In this document: positions 38,401 to 49,900 of the stretch, piece by piece
How positions within the stretch are numbered: position 1 is the first letter of the stretch
How the letters are laid out: every line of letters starts with the position of its first letter
Source: Apis mellifera
Lineage: Eukaryota; Arthropoda; Insecta; Hymenoptera; Apidae
Reading direction: 5' to 3'
Assembly (NCBI RefSeq): GCF_003254395.2
Contig: NC_037639.1
Span: 9,042,501-9,106,500 of the forward strand
Length of the DNA stretch: 64,000 nt
Made by a program: the position numbers and the translations under genes
Notes under the pieces: model-generated
Seen by the model: only the letters and a program-made list of their open reading frames with translations
The model's database searches: none
What the model was told of the DNA's origin: nothing

Positions 38401-38434
38401 ATACTTGGTTGGACAAAATGAAAAAGGAAAAAAA

Positions 38435-38457
38435 AGAGAGAGAGAGAGAGAGAGAGA
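38435..38457. repeat. (AG)n microsatellite
   Basis: 23 bases of alternating A and G following a poly-A run. Confidence 0.9.
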
Positions 38458-38469
38458 TTAGTCTTTTAA

Positions 38470-39063
38470 CGCACATAGCTACGCTATCACGATCCGCGTA
38501 AAAACCGCGCGAAATTCAGGATCGTGAACCGTGGTGTGATTTTTTTTCGAAAGGGAGGTTGCGTCGATCGAAAAAAAAAGGGGGGAGAAAAAAAAGAGAG
38601 AGAAAAAACAGAAGCCTGATTTTTATCGATCCGGACGAATCGCGGCGAAACATAAAAATGTCGATAACGTTAACGAACGGAATTGGCGATTTTTATTTTC
38701 AAGTTGGCGCTCGTCCAGTTGTGCGCTATTTTACGCGCCTCCCAGCAGCTCGTTCGACAGCATTGTTAGGAGGAACGCAGATTGGATATTGAATTTCACG
38801 TACGAGCCACTCGCCGCGCCTTTAGCGTGTACCGGGCTTTCCTCTTCGTCGCACTCTCGACGTGCGCGTCGGTGATCGTAGGTTTCAAAAATCGAGGGGC
38901 AATTTAATCGACGTTTCATCGTGTTAGCCGTTTTTACGCGACGGCGCGGCGCGGCGTGTGTCCCCATAACGTTCAACCTAACTTGACAAGCGCGTTGATT
39001 CGAGTCATTGGATTTTTTTCAAAATAGTGCCTCGATTAAATAAATCCATTATCCGTTTTAAAG

Positions 39064-39100
<37 letters not shown>

Positions 39101-42100
39101 CCTACAATTTTCAAATTAAATCGAAACGTCGAGAGTTTAGAAATCATTTACGTTTCGTATTTATTAATTATTGTAATTAAAAACGATATTCGAATTAAAA
39201 TCGTCGCGATTTTGATTTCCGACGTCTAAGATTTACATCGAGATCAAACAATTCAAATATCGAGAATGCTCGTCGAATTAATCGTTCGTTACTGAATTCA
39301 AAGATTCGAAAAGATTCGAAAAATCGAGCTCCAACCCCTATTTTTTTATCGGACTCCGTACGAAGGAATTTCGTCGGACGGCGCCACGAGTATTTCTGAA
39401 CTTTTGACAGGATTCGAGGAGTGCTCGAGTTGTGGATACCGGTCACGAACGTGTTCGCGGGTTAAAGCCGTATCGATCTCGCACGAATCGCGAAACTCAC
39501 ACGTTGCACCAGCTATCCCTTTGATCAATCGACGGTCGATCAAGTATGGAGTGCGTGTCAGTGACACGGATGCCTTTGCCCACATTAATGAACGCAAACG
39601 CGCGTGACAAGTAATGCAATTAATTAGAGGCCACGCAATCCTCAGTTTCAATATTCCGCTCGGCCCTCCCCAATATTATTGCGCCCGATGTATCCGCACG
39701 ACCGAGTCCGTCGATATCCACCCCCTCTTACAGAGCGTCGCGGTAACGAGCGACCGTCGAATTGACGGTTATTCCAAGGAAACCGAGGAAACAAATGCGC
39801 ACCTGGGACCGCAAGGGGATGAACGAGTGGATAAATCCTCGTCGAGCAAGGATTTGCTGGAATTTGCGGCAATATCGGAGAAAATGGAAATAGTTGGAAG
39901 ATTTTTGATAAGGGGGAGGAGGTTGTTTCGATGAATCTTCGTATTTTAATTAATTAAACGATGTTTCGGAAAAAATGAAATTCGGAGGCGGAGGAGTTGA
40001 CGCAAATTTGTTACAAAATTTGTGCGCGTGTCGATGAGATACGTGGACCGAAAAAAAAAAAAAAAAGAAAAAAATATACGAGTATATATCATTCCTCACA
40101 AAAGACTGCAACTCGTGTATCGGTTTAAAAAGAGTCCGATGCATCAGTTGTTTTTGCGTACCGTCCAATGTTGTGTCCACTGCTCTAAACGAATATCCAC
40201 GCGAATTGTTTAGATTTGTCATTCGGTTTTTATTCGCGGTATCCTTTACGTTTGTTTATTTTACAATGTGTTGGAACATGGAATCGGTGCCCGTTACACG
40301 CTCCATCATATTCGAGCATAGAGAAATTTATTCGACGTCGAGTGTTACAGTTACGTTTCCTCGCCCCGTGAAAGAACCGTGAAATCTTCATAGAATGAAA
40401 TTGAGGAGAAAAGAAAAAGCTTGTCGAATGTTAATGTTCGATACCTGGTAATCGAAGTGGCTGCTGGTTATTCTTCTTGTTTTTTTTTTTTTTTTATTTT
40501 CCTCTCCTGTCTCGGCCGGAGAGGAAAATTCGATATTCAGATTCAGTGACGAGGGGTCAGGACGCACGCTGTTGAAACAACGTCAATTTATAATTCTCCG
40601 AACCTATGTACCGTACGATATAACGGATTTGGTTGATTTTATCAGGCTTTGCCCGGTAAAGGTTGCCATGCACGTTGTGTGGAGTGCATCGCATAAAGAG
40701 ATAACTAGACCGAGCCCTTATTGGTAAACCATAATTGGTTGTACCACGTACGAGCACTTCAGTTTGTCGAGATCGACAATGCCTCGTTGAATGCACCGTT
40801 GTGTGGCATTGAACACGCCGTTACAAATTAACAGAAAACCAAAAACAGTAGTGGCGAATTATTATAACGACGAGATATCGGGATATCGAGGGGAGAGAGA
40901 GAGAGAAAAAAAAAAGAAAGAAAAAACGAGAAACGAAGTTCGAATGAAAAATCGTCTCGCGAATGACGAATGATCGAGCTCGATAGTAATCTCTGGTTTA
41001 TAACGGAATCAAATGCAAACGTTTGTTATTTCCGTTATGCGCCGTCATATTTTATTCGACGCAAAAATCATTCTTACAAATCAAATTGCAAATATTTCAG
41101 TTTTGTTAGCAGCCATTCTGTCTCTGGATATATGTGTGTAGGGACGCGAAGGATCAATTTCATTGATCGTGGATCAAAGCGGTAAAACTGTCGGGCAAAC
41201 TGTAGTTGGATTAATAAAATATCGATCTCGACTGTAAATAGAACGGTCATTTATTGCGTCTCAATTGAGAGGAGATGACACTTAATTTATAACGTTTCGT
41301 TGAACAACATGGAATTTCCAGTTTTATTGATACACCTCTTACAGAGATAGAATCGATAACTGATTATAGGACGTGGCTTTTTTCTTTTTTTCTTTTTTTT
41401 TTTTTTGTTTCTACGATAGAAAACAAAAACAAAAACGCTTTCGCTACGACGATTAAAGAAAATTTAACTAAGGAAACTAATTTTTTTTTTCGTCCAGATA
41501 CAATACGCGATATTTGTCAAAAGTATTTTTAATCGCATCCTTTGTAAATGCGCCTTAATTACAAAGGACGATTTTTATTAATACAGGGTATGCGTGGAAG
41601 TGAATTTATTCATTTGACGTCAAATAAGAGTACCTCTTTTGCAGAGTAATTACAATCTTCCATTAACCCATGTGATCAAAGGATATTAATTGCTCTTCTG
41701 TCACATCAAACTTATCGATACTCATAACCATTCTCATTTACAAAAAAAAAAAAGAAAAAAGAAAAAGAAAAAAGGAGAAGAAAAGCGAGGGAAAAAAGCT
41801 CTCTCGAATAAAAAATCTCCGTAGAAAATAAATCGAAATATGATTTCTTTCATAATTCACGTTTATATCGGTCGATCGTTAAAAAAAAAAAAAAAAAAAA
41901 GAAGAGTAATCGAAAGTAAAATTTCATTGACAATATCTACTACCAAACCGCATGTTTCATTCTCCGCAATATCGTAATGACATTTTTCGCTGATTTATCG
42001 CGATTGATTATCTTTCGTTCAGCTAAATTGGCGCCACCATCTTTCATTCATTTTTCCGGTTGATTGGTAAATGAAAAATTGTTCGATTATTGCCGATACT

Positions 42101-43740
42101 ACAAACACGTCCACTTATCAATATCTCTAAATCTCTTTCGTTTCAAAAATCGTGTTTATCGAGATTTATCGATTTCGAGTCACGACGAAAGATGTAAGTC
42201 GAAAATATAAATAATGCCAAAACATTAACATTCGTCGAATTCAATTTAAATTCAATTATCACGATTTTAGTCCAATCCTAAAATTCCTATAAAATGAACT
42301 CTTGTTTATTTATTTATCATTGTTAATAAAAATCGATCCTCTCAAAAATTCGACGATCTTTCCCTCAAAAAACTGGAATCGCATGCGTCGTTCGATTAGG
42401 TTATTTTATCCGAACGATTGTAATTCCCGATGCACCAGTCTCGTGTTTCTGGGAATAGTGTCTGGATCCAACTGTAAATCAAACAATTATTTGCATACAC
42501 AAGAGCGCACGCAATCAACAGAGCCGCAAGAACTTCACGCGAAGAGACAATTTCGTGAAGCAATAGATGTGCACTGTGCGGGGAATTTCGAATGCGGTTC
42601 GTGCAAAAGTTCGCAAGTTTTCAAGACCGCATCGTATTACCAGATCGCACATCACCACGTGCAAAAATAGAATTTCAATTTCATATCTCGCGTGTTCGAA
42701 CGTTACACACTTGCCTCTATTTCCTCCTATTTGCATATTTATATTATTACTCCACCTTTTTAATTAACCTCCCTTCTTTATCTTAATCCATTTCAAATGT
42801 TACTTTCATTCGTATAGATCACATCGAATAGATGGAAAATTATATATCAATGACTTTTACGATTACGAAAGAATATAATTCATCACTTTGAAACTATTTC
42901 CATATAAATAATCTCAAACGAATCTCGAAAACATTTTGCTCCCAAAACATGGGAACGAGAAACATTTTACGTATTCTCAATTACTAAGGAAAGTGTTGAA
43001 ACGTTTATACGATAACACGCACGTGTACACAACGTGTAGTTTAATTCAGACGCGCAACTTCCTCCAACTTCCTTTCCACGTCGGTTTAGCTTTCGCGCCT
43101 AATGGTAATTAATAGCCGCAACATTATCATCACATTATCTCAACGCCATCGTTCACGCGTCACGAATGCACGCGAGTTTCTTTCCCGAGTTTTTCTTCCC
43201 CTTTGTCTCCCCGAAACTGCTCACAACGCGGCCGTGGAGGAGCGAAACGACGGCGCGGCGGTCGTAAAGGGCGGTCGAACAGGCTGCACCTCGAGCGATT
43301 ATCCGAGGGTTGTATCCAAGGGACGAGGAGAAGAAAGGGAGGGGGATATAAATCATCGGGGCAAGGAGGTTTCCACCGCCTGGTGGAAAACACAACAGAG
43401 GGGATGCCATTTACATGGTAATTCGCGAGCCCGAGATGCGAGTCGGAATTTTCGCTCGTAACGGGGGAGGGAGGGAGGGAGAGGGATGGATGTTGGAGTT
43501 AATGCTAATCAAATTCGCGGATAACAGGTGTACATCTGTTTGACTCGATCGGCTAATTATTTGCGGAATAGGTTAACGCGAATCATCGGAACAACATTCA
43601 GAACGATGTTGCGTTAGGTGCGCCAATGAATGAGTCCCACTTGTTTGTTTGTGAATATTCAGTGTTTAGAAACGTCTAGATATCGAAACGCGCCAACCAG
43701 AGACGACTTGGATAATTAGCTAAATAGTGAAACACTCGAA
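38470..43740. other. Non-coding stretch without recognised genes
   Basis: Nothing with coding support is seen. Contents are a purine-rich run at about 38560-38610, the long TA repeat at 39066-39099, several poly-A runs (for example near 40050-40070 and 41880-41902) and a CpG-rich patch at about 43150-43300 that could be a promoter but shows no identifiable gene. Confidence 0.5.
39066..39099. repeat. (TA)17 microsatellite
   Basis: 34 bases of perfect TA repeat, the longest dinucleotide run in the window. GCCTA words overlap or abut both ends. It can fold into a cruciform or vary in length. Confidence 0.95.
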
Positions 43741-43758
43741 TTATGAAATTTCGATCCG

Positions 43759-43899
43759 CGAAAGAATTTAAAATTGACGATGATAGATTGAAATATTAAG
43801 AGATATTGGAATCGTTTTTCCACGTTAATTATTTTTCGAACTCGGAGAAATTATTCTCGAAAGAATTTAAAATTGATTTCTCCGATGATTATAACGTGG
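43759..43899. repeat. 19-base direct repeat with interrupted inverted repeat
   Basis: CGAAAGAATTTAAAATTGA occurs at 43759-43777 and 43858-43876, 99 bases apart and identical. Overlapping the second copy is an inverted repeat: CCACGTTA (43820-43827) pairs with TAACGTGG (43892-43899), and CGGAGAAAT (43843-43851) pairs with ATTTCTCCG (43876-43884). The unequal internal loop (15 versus 7 bases) argues against a standard microRNA precursor. Confidence 0.6.
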
Positions 43900-44987
43900 A
43901 TCGAAAAATTAAGAAGAAATTTCCACTTTTGCATATATTATCTATTTTATCAAATTCGAAATTATGAGTATCGTACTTTTTTTTATTCGCTTTTCAATCA
44001 ACGACAATTTCACAAATGAATATCCCGACGAGAGGTACTAACGTACTATCGTACGACAAAGAAACAAAGTATCCGTGGAACAATTCCTCCAGAGAACAAG
44101 ATATCCTTCTCGCAATTCCCTTGTTGCAACAATGCGGTGGAAGAACATGGGCGGAAGACAGGTTGCACGCGATGCAACATTTAAGGCAACGCTTAAAGGG
44201 GAAACGCTCGATGCGAGGTGAAATTGCGCGCGGCAAAGGAAGCGTGTAAATATATGCGACTCGAAGCGCTTGGTTTCGAATAAAATCCATCGGGATCGAT
44301 CGAGCTGTCCGTCGATTACTTACCATTCAGGAACGATATCGAGAAAACAATTAATCGTGCACCAACCTCGTGTTGGAAACGAATTTTCATTTATTATTCA
44401 AGTATTAAATAAGAAGAAGGTATTTAAGAAGAAGGAATAAGGGAAGTTTTTGTAAAGCTGGGTCACGTGATGGGATCGACGATTCGAGATAAACGATCGA
44501 TATCTTAATATCCATGTATTAGATTTAGAGAGAGAGTAATAAATAGATTGGTCGAGTGATTCGATTGCTCAAGTTGGATGGATGGATAAACGGAGAGGTT
44601 ATATCGGGATTGGATTAAGGTTAAGTTGAATTGTTTCTCTCTCTCTCTCTTTTCGTTGGGAGAATTTGGAGAAAGGCGGATGTAAGAGAATGTCGGCAAG
44701 CAGTTCTGATAACTGATCCTAACACGGTAGACGAGTTTAAGGAAGAATTCGTGAATTCGTCGTGGGCCGGAGGGAAGAAGGGCAGAAGGACGAGGGGGAT
44801 TAAGTTAGAGAGTTAGTTTCTACTTTCTTGAAGTCGAGTCATGGCCAGAAACAATAAATGGGCGGTGTCGGTTTTGAGAGTTTATGAACGAGGTGTTAAG
44901 CAGATACTATGGATTGTCTTGTTAAAAGTTTCTGAAAGGGAAGGATAGGCGGGCGTACATCGTTGCAAAAGTTGCGAAATCATTTTT

Positions 44988-45004
44988 CCCCCGAATTTCG
45001 GGGG
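44988..45004. repeat. Short perfect inverted repeat
   Basis: CCCCCGAA-T-TTCGGGGG has 8-base arms around a single T. It is most likely chance or a protein-binding dyad; no gene nearby gives it a role. Confidence 0.6.
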
Positions 45005-45515
45005 AGCGAGTTTAATTAAAAGAAGCTCGAGGTTCTGATATTTTTTTCTTTCGAGAGGAAAAATGTATTTTTCGAAATTCACTCGGTCTCGAGATGTTAT
45101 CCCGCGAAAGACGAAACCCAAGTTCACATCGGCGGATTGAATTCCGTGGGCACGGCTCGAGGGGAAAGGATAAGGGAAACGTTTAAAAATTAACCGGCGT
45201 GGCAGTGAATAATTTCTAAATAAATAAAGGGAAAAAAGTCGGTCGGTAATTGGCGCAGAGGTTCTGTTGATTTTCTTAGTGAACGCTCGCTCGGAAACAT
45301 TTGCTTCATCTCGCTGTCGGGGTGTTACTTCGCGTATTTAAACAGCAGCTGCCTCTTAATCGTAGTTTCCGTACGTCTTGCTCCCTTTCCCCCTTCCCAC
45401 CCCCCTCGTTCTTTGTTCCTGGATGGCTCTTCTATCGTCTATTCACAGGCGTTCGTCGTTCCTTTTCGTCGTTCGGCACGCACGAAGGGGTTGAATCGCA
45501 GAATGGTCGAAAAAC

Positions 45516-45540
45516 AGAGAGAGAGAGAGAGAGAGAGAGA
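45516..45540. repeat. (AG)12 microsatellite
   Basis: 25 bases of perfect AG alternation followed by AAAG-rich sequence. Confidence 0.92.
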
Positions 45541-46460
45541 AAGAAAAAAGGACGGAGAAAAGTCGTTAGAGGACCGACAAAAATCTTCGTGATAATGAGA
45601 TCTCGCGGAATTTTTTTCTTCCCGCTTTTCACGCGGAAGTTACGTGAAAGAGAGTCATGGCGGAAATCGCGGCGACTTATCGATGCGATGGAAATAACGA
45701 CGGGGACAAAAGGCGAAAAAGGTGAGGAGGAGGGAAGGGAGAGAGCCATTCGTTCGTCCGTCTTTTCTTTCGCTCTCGAAACATCGAACTTATTTATCGC
45801 GAGTTATTCGGAATGCGCGAAATACTGTTCGAAATATCTGCCCGGTTTAATGACGCCGTGAGAACTTTATCCATCGTTTGAATATCGTTGGAACGGGGAA
45901 GAAAATCTTTGCGAGATTGTTATGATAAACGCGTCACACCCCGATACCCTTTGCAATTAAACCATCTCGAACGAAACGGGGATTAAACGGTGGAGAATAA
46001 TTACGTTTAATTTACGTCGCTTCTAATAATAGATATCTATTACCGTATAAATTGGCGGGGGCAATTAGCCGGAAAATATTACGCGCCTATTTAAATCAAA
46101 TTTACCGAAGCGAGGATCGAAATCCATCCAGCGGTAATATCGATGATCGAATATATCCGAATTGCCACGATTCGAATCCACCACCGTTTCCAATTCTGAT
46201 TTCTCAATGCTCCTTGTCTTTCCTTCTCTTTTACGAGTGCTCGCAAAAGAGAGCGCAACTTTTTTTGCCACGTTTGCGTTTTTCTTCCATGTAACTTCTC
46301 GCGGATACACCGCAAAACACCCTTCCTTATACATCACCACATACAGGCCACGTAACCGGCCCGATTCTTTTTTTTTTTTGCCTCGACTCTTTCCTTCTTC
46401 CTTCCTCCCCTCGTGACAAGTAGAAGACGGCGGAGGAACTCGAAGACAAATAGCACGGGC

Positions 46461-46535
46461 AGAGAAGGAAGAAAAAGAAGAAGAAGAAAAGGAAGAAGAA
46501 AAAAAGGAAGAGAGAGAGAGAAAGAGAGGGAGAAA
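46461..46535. repeat. Polypurine tract
   Basis: About 75 bases made almost wholly of A and G on the plus strand, mainly GAAGAA and GGAAGA words with a short GA run. Such tracts can form triplex DNA, and they create artificial open frames on both strands. Confidence 0.75.
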
Positions 46536-46689
46536 TTCACCCTGAGCGCACGGCGCCTCATCCGTGCCCGCATTGTATACCCGAGACGGGTGGATATTAC
46601 GAGCACGAGATGTTCTGCTTTCTTTCCCCTTTCTCCAACGTTCCAACGTTCTTCTCTTACCGTGCGCTCGTCTTTTCTCTTCTCTGTAG

Positions 46690-46788
46690 CCGAGGACGGA
46701 TACTAATGGCCCGGAAGAGGCAAGAATGTGAGACTCCCAAAGGATGCCGCGAAAAGATTGCTCGCCCTTTTCGTGGATGCAATCTTTC
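46690..46788 (+). CDS. Possible small first coding exon, function unknown
   Basis: A pyrimidine-rich TCTTTTCTCTTCTCTGTAG acceptor ends at 46689, and a strong donor GTGAGT starts at 46789. Between them, an ATG at 46706 opens 27 codons (MARKRQECETPKGC..., basic with three Cys) plus two bases, and the frame hits a stop immediately after the donor. That pattern is expected of an internal exon holding the translation start. The peptide matches nothing I recognise, and no partner exon could be found, so this may be a chance pairing of splice-like words. Confidence 0.15.
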
Positions 46789-46999
46789 GTGAGTGGGAGG
46801 GCAGAGGTAAAACGGGCCCAGATTGAACGAGAGAGTATCGTTTAAGGCTGCGAAACCGTTCGTCCACAGATATATCCACGATTTGACGAGAGAAATAAAC
46901 GGCCTCGTCCATTGGAACGAATGGAAAGATATTCCGTTGGAAAATTTTTGATGAACGAATAACTAAACGAGAATGAACGCGCATAGCCACGCGAGATAT

Positions 47000-49900
47000 T
47001 CTGAAAACGTGTATCAAGGTATCATGTTTTTTCTTTTTTTTTTAATTTTTCGAAACGATATTTTTCGAACGATCACGATTCGATGGAGCTCACTCCACGA
47101 TTTGTATTCCTGTATTTTCATTTCTCGAATAGTTTCGCGCGCGAAACATTCGCGCCTGCAACATATTTCGACGCGAGCCGAACCGCGCGGAATTTCCCAC
47201 GCGAAATTTTTCAGCCTAATATGAACGCGGTTCGACGCGTAGCTGCGCGAATGTCGGCACTTGGGCCGGATGGCTATAACCTCGGAGGAGGAGGAAATTT
47301 CCTCGTTCAGGCGGGCGGAAAAGCGTGAATAACGCGTGACGCGTAAAGAAAAAAAAAAAAAGAAGTAACGTTTTCGCGAATGAGAACGTTAAGGCGAATA
47401 AGTTGCAGCCTGCTGCTTTCAACCGGGATAGAGAGATTTTTGAAAAGATGCAAAAAGACCAATCTCTCTCTCTGTCTCTCCCTCTCCCTCGTTCTCTTAA
47501 ATCTTGATACAAAGAGGAAGCTTCTTTCACTACACGCTGCCTTTTCATCCATTCAAACCGATCGCGAAGCTTGAAAACTTTCGACACTACTTAAATACTC
47601 GACGTTAAGGAGCTTACGTCTTGTAATTTTCGAAAAACCTGCTCCCTTCCTCCCGTTCGAGAAACTGGGACGAGCCGGGTCTTGTTTTAGTCGATCGTCG
47701 AATTGTTTCGAAGCGGAAAAGATACACCGGTGTGCAAGGTTCAAAAAAAGGGGAAACAGGGAGGGGGAGAAGCGAGAGAAGTGTTGCACGAGGAGGAGAA
47801 CTGTTTCGTTGATTTACGACACGTTTGCCGGATGGAATGAAAATGTGTCGAAACGACGGATGACCAAATCCATTGGAACGCGTAGCCTCACCTAGCCGGC
47901 CCGAGATATTGGATTGCCTCCACTGTTTTCCTTAAGAGAGCCACGAAACTCGAGATAAATCAATCGGTTGCGGATATTGCGGCGTCCCCGATTTTTCACA
48001 CTGACGGCTGCCGTTCAACTCCTCACGGTTTCAGAATCGAGTACCTATTGCAAAGTTAATATCTTTAAACGAAATAGTAGTTTCATCGACAATATTCGTG
48101 TATCGATAATTTTATTGCGGAAAAGAAGAGAAAAGAGAAAAAGGGATAACGAAAGGGATGAAGAAAGAAGAAGAATTTGGGTTCCTTCGGAATCTGTAGA
48201 CGTCTTCGAAACGAGGCAGAGAGGGAAATATCGCGAAAAAAGAGGGAATTTCTCATTTTCTTAAGTACTCGACGCACTCCTCGCTTTGAGATATAACATC
48301 ATGGAAGCAGGACGCCTTACCACCAAAGAGAAGGATTCTTATCTCTCCTCTCTCCTCTCCTCGACAATTTACTTAAAATCTACAGATAATGAACTCCTGC
48401 CCCGAAACTTCGAATTTTAATGACAATATCTGTCGACGCTACAAACCCAACCTCGGGACGTACTTCGCGGAGCATAATCCTTTCCGAGCCCCTTGTCGAA
48501 CCGACCTATCCCTCGAATCTCTCGAAAGAGAAGAGAAAGAACACCTCGAAAAGAAGTCATCCCCTTAATCCCGTCGTTTCTTAAAATTCTCTCCCCTCTC
48601 CTTTGCGAAACCATCCAGCCAATCTATAATCTCCAAGGAACAATTTCCCTTTAAGTCGTACGTCGAAAAGAGAAAAAAAGAAGGGAGACGATTTTCGAAT
48701 TTACTTCCCCTTTCGAAGTAAAGTACACGAATCATTAATTCGAATCGCTATTCGCTATTGAATACCATGGAAACATTGTACGTTCGGAAATTTACATACA
48801 CGAGACTCATACAGGAGTCCTCCCTTACAAATTCGACAACCAGAACTGCGAAAAGGCTGTAGTAGGCACGAGTATAGTACTACATACTGTTCGGAATTTA
48901 TAAAATGATATGCAAATCTTGGCAATATCCTTCCCATTCCCCCTCCTCTACCCTCGATTCAACTCCTTGCCCCTCCTTTCTTCCCCTTTCGCCTCTTTCT
49001 CGCGCAACGTCACGACTTGTTCCCTGCATAATGCATACTCTCCTCTCTCCTATTGAGACGCTGTTGGCCGGGGCCATTTCGAAAAAGGGGGACGTATGCA
49101 AGTTCGAGAGCGACTCGACGCTTTCTCGCGAGGTGGTCGATCGTTTAAGGAACTACTGCTCAGACACACGTCGAGCCATTCTCGCGGATGACGATGCATC
49201 AATGTTTCACGCGGAATCACAAGCCCTGATGTATCCATTTCGGGATCTCAATTATTTATAAGTCGAGCCCTGTATCGTCTCGATGCCTTCTGTTCTTTCT
49301 TCCGTTATCGATCAGCTTCTTTTCGCCGATCGAGGTAAAAACTTTTTGAGAAATTGTCCTCGAGACAACGTGTTATCTCATTATTATTAAGAAGCAGGGG
49401 GAAAGGATAATAGTGGAGGAAAGAAGAATTCTTTCGAATTTGTGAATCATATTTCTTGAAATAATTTGAATGAAATTCCTAATCGCTATTTGTGCTATTT
49501 CATCTTCAAAGAAAGACGAATTCAAATTTACAGCTTCCCTCTGTTTGTGGAGAAATGGTTTTCAAATGTTTTTCGTCAAATTTGCAAAGATGGGTGTTGA
49601 AAGATAATTGCGAGATACGAGACAAGACATAGCGCGAGATCCTTTTTTAATACCATTGAGCTAATTTAACGGCACGGTTTACGTTTCGACCGTTAACGTC
49701 TTACGTCTCGCCGTTCTCTGCACGCGCGAACGTGAGTCGCATGGCGATAGTTTCTGCAACGGAGGAAGTTCTCGTATTCATTTTTACTTCCCTCCGAAAC
49801 GAACGAGGGAAGAAGAAAAAATCCTTTTTCACTTAACCGACAAAAAAATTGTTAAAAAGAATTAGATCTAAAAGTCTTGGCAAAAAATTTGAAAGTGAAA

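Larger units (their letters stand above)
45010..46650. other. Non-coding stretch rich in purine/pyrimidine tracts
   Basis: No supportable gene. The long open frames here (for example 45301-45861 plus and 46065-46646 minus) follow GA- and CT-rich sequence that lacks stop codons and encode Glu/Arg or Ser/Phe/Leu runs. Included are the AG repeat at 45516-45540 and the polypurine tract at about 46461-46535. Confidence 0.5.

Noticed and set aside
45301..46646. Open frames of 186 and 193 codons on opposite strands
   Set aside because: They arise from purine and pyrimidine tracts that lack stop codons.
48905..49261. 118-codon frame ending ...ESQALMYPFRDLNYL
   Set aside because: Less biased than most, but has no domain, splice or promoter support.
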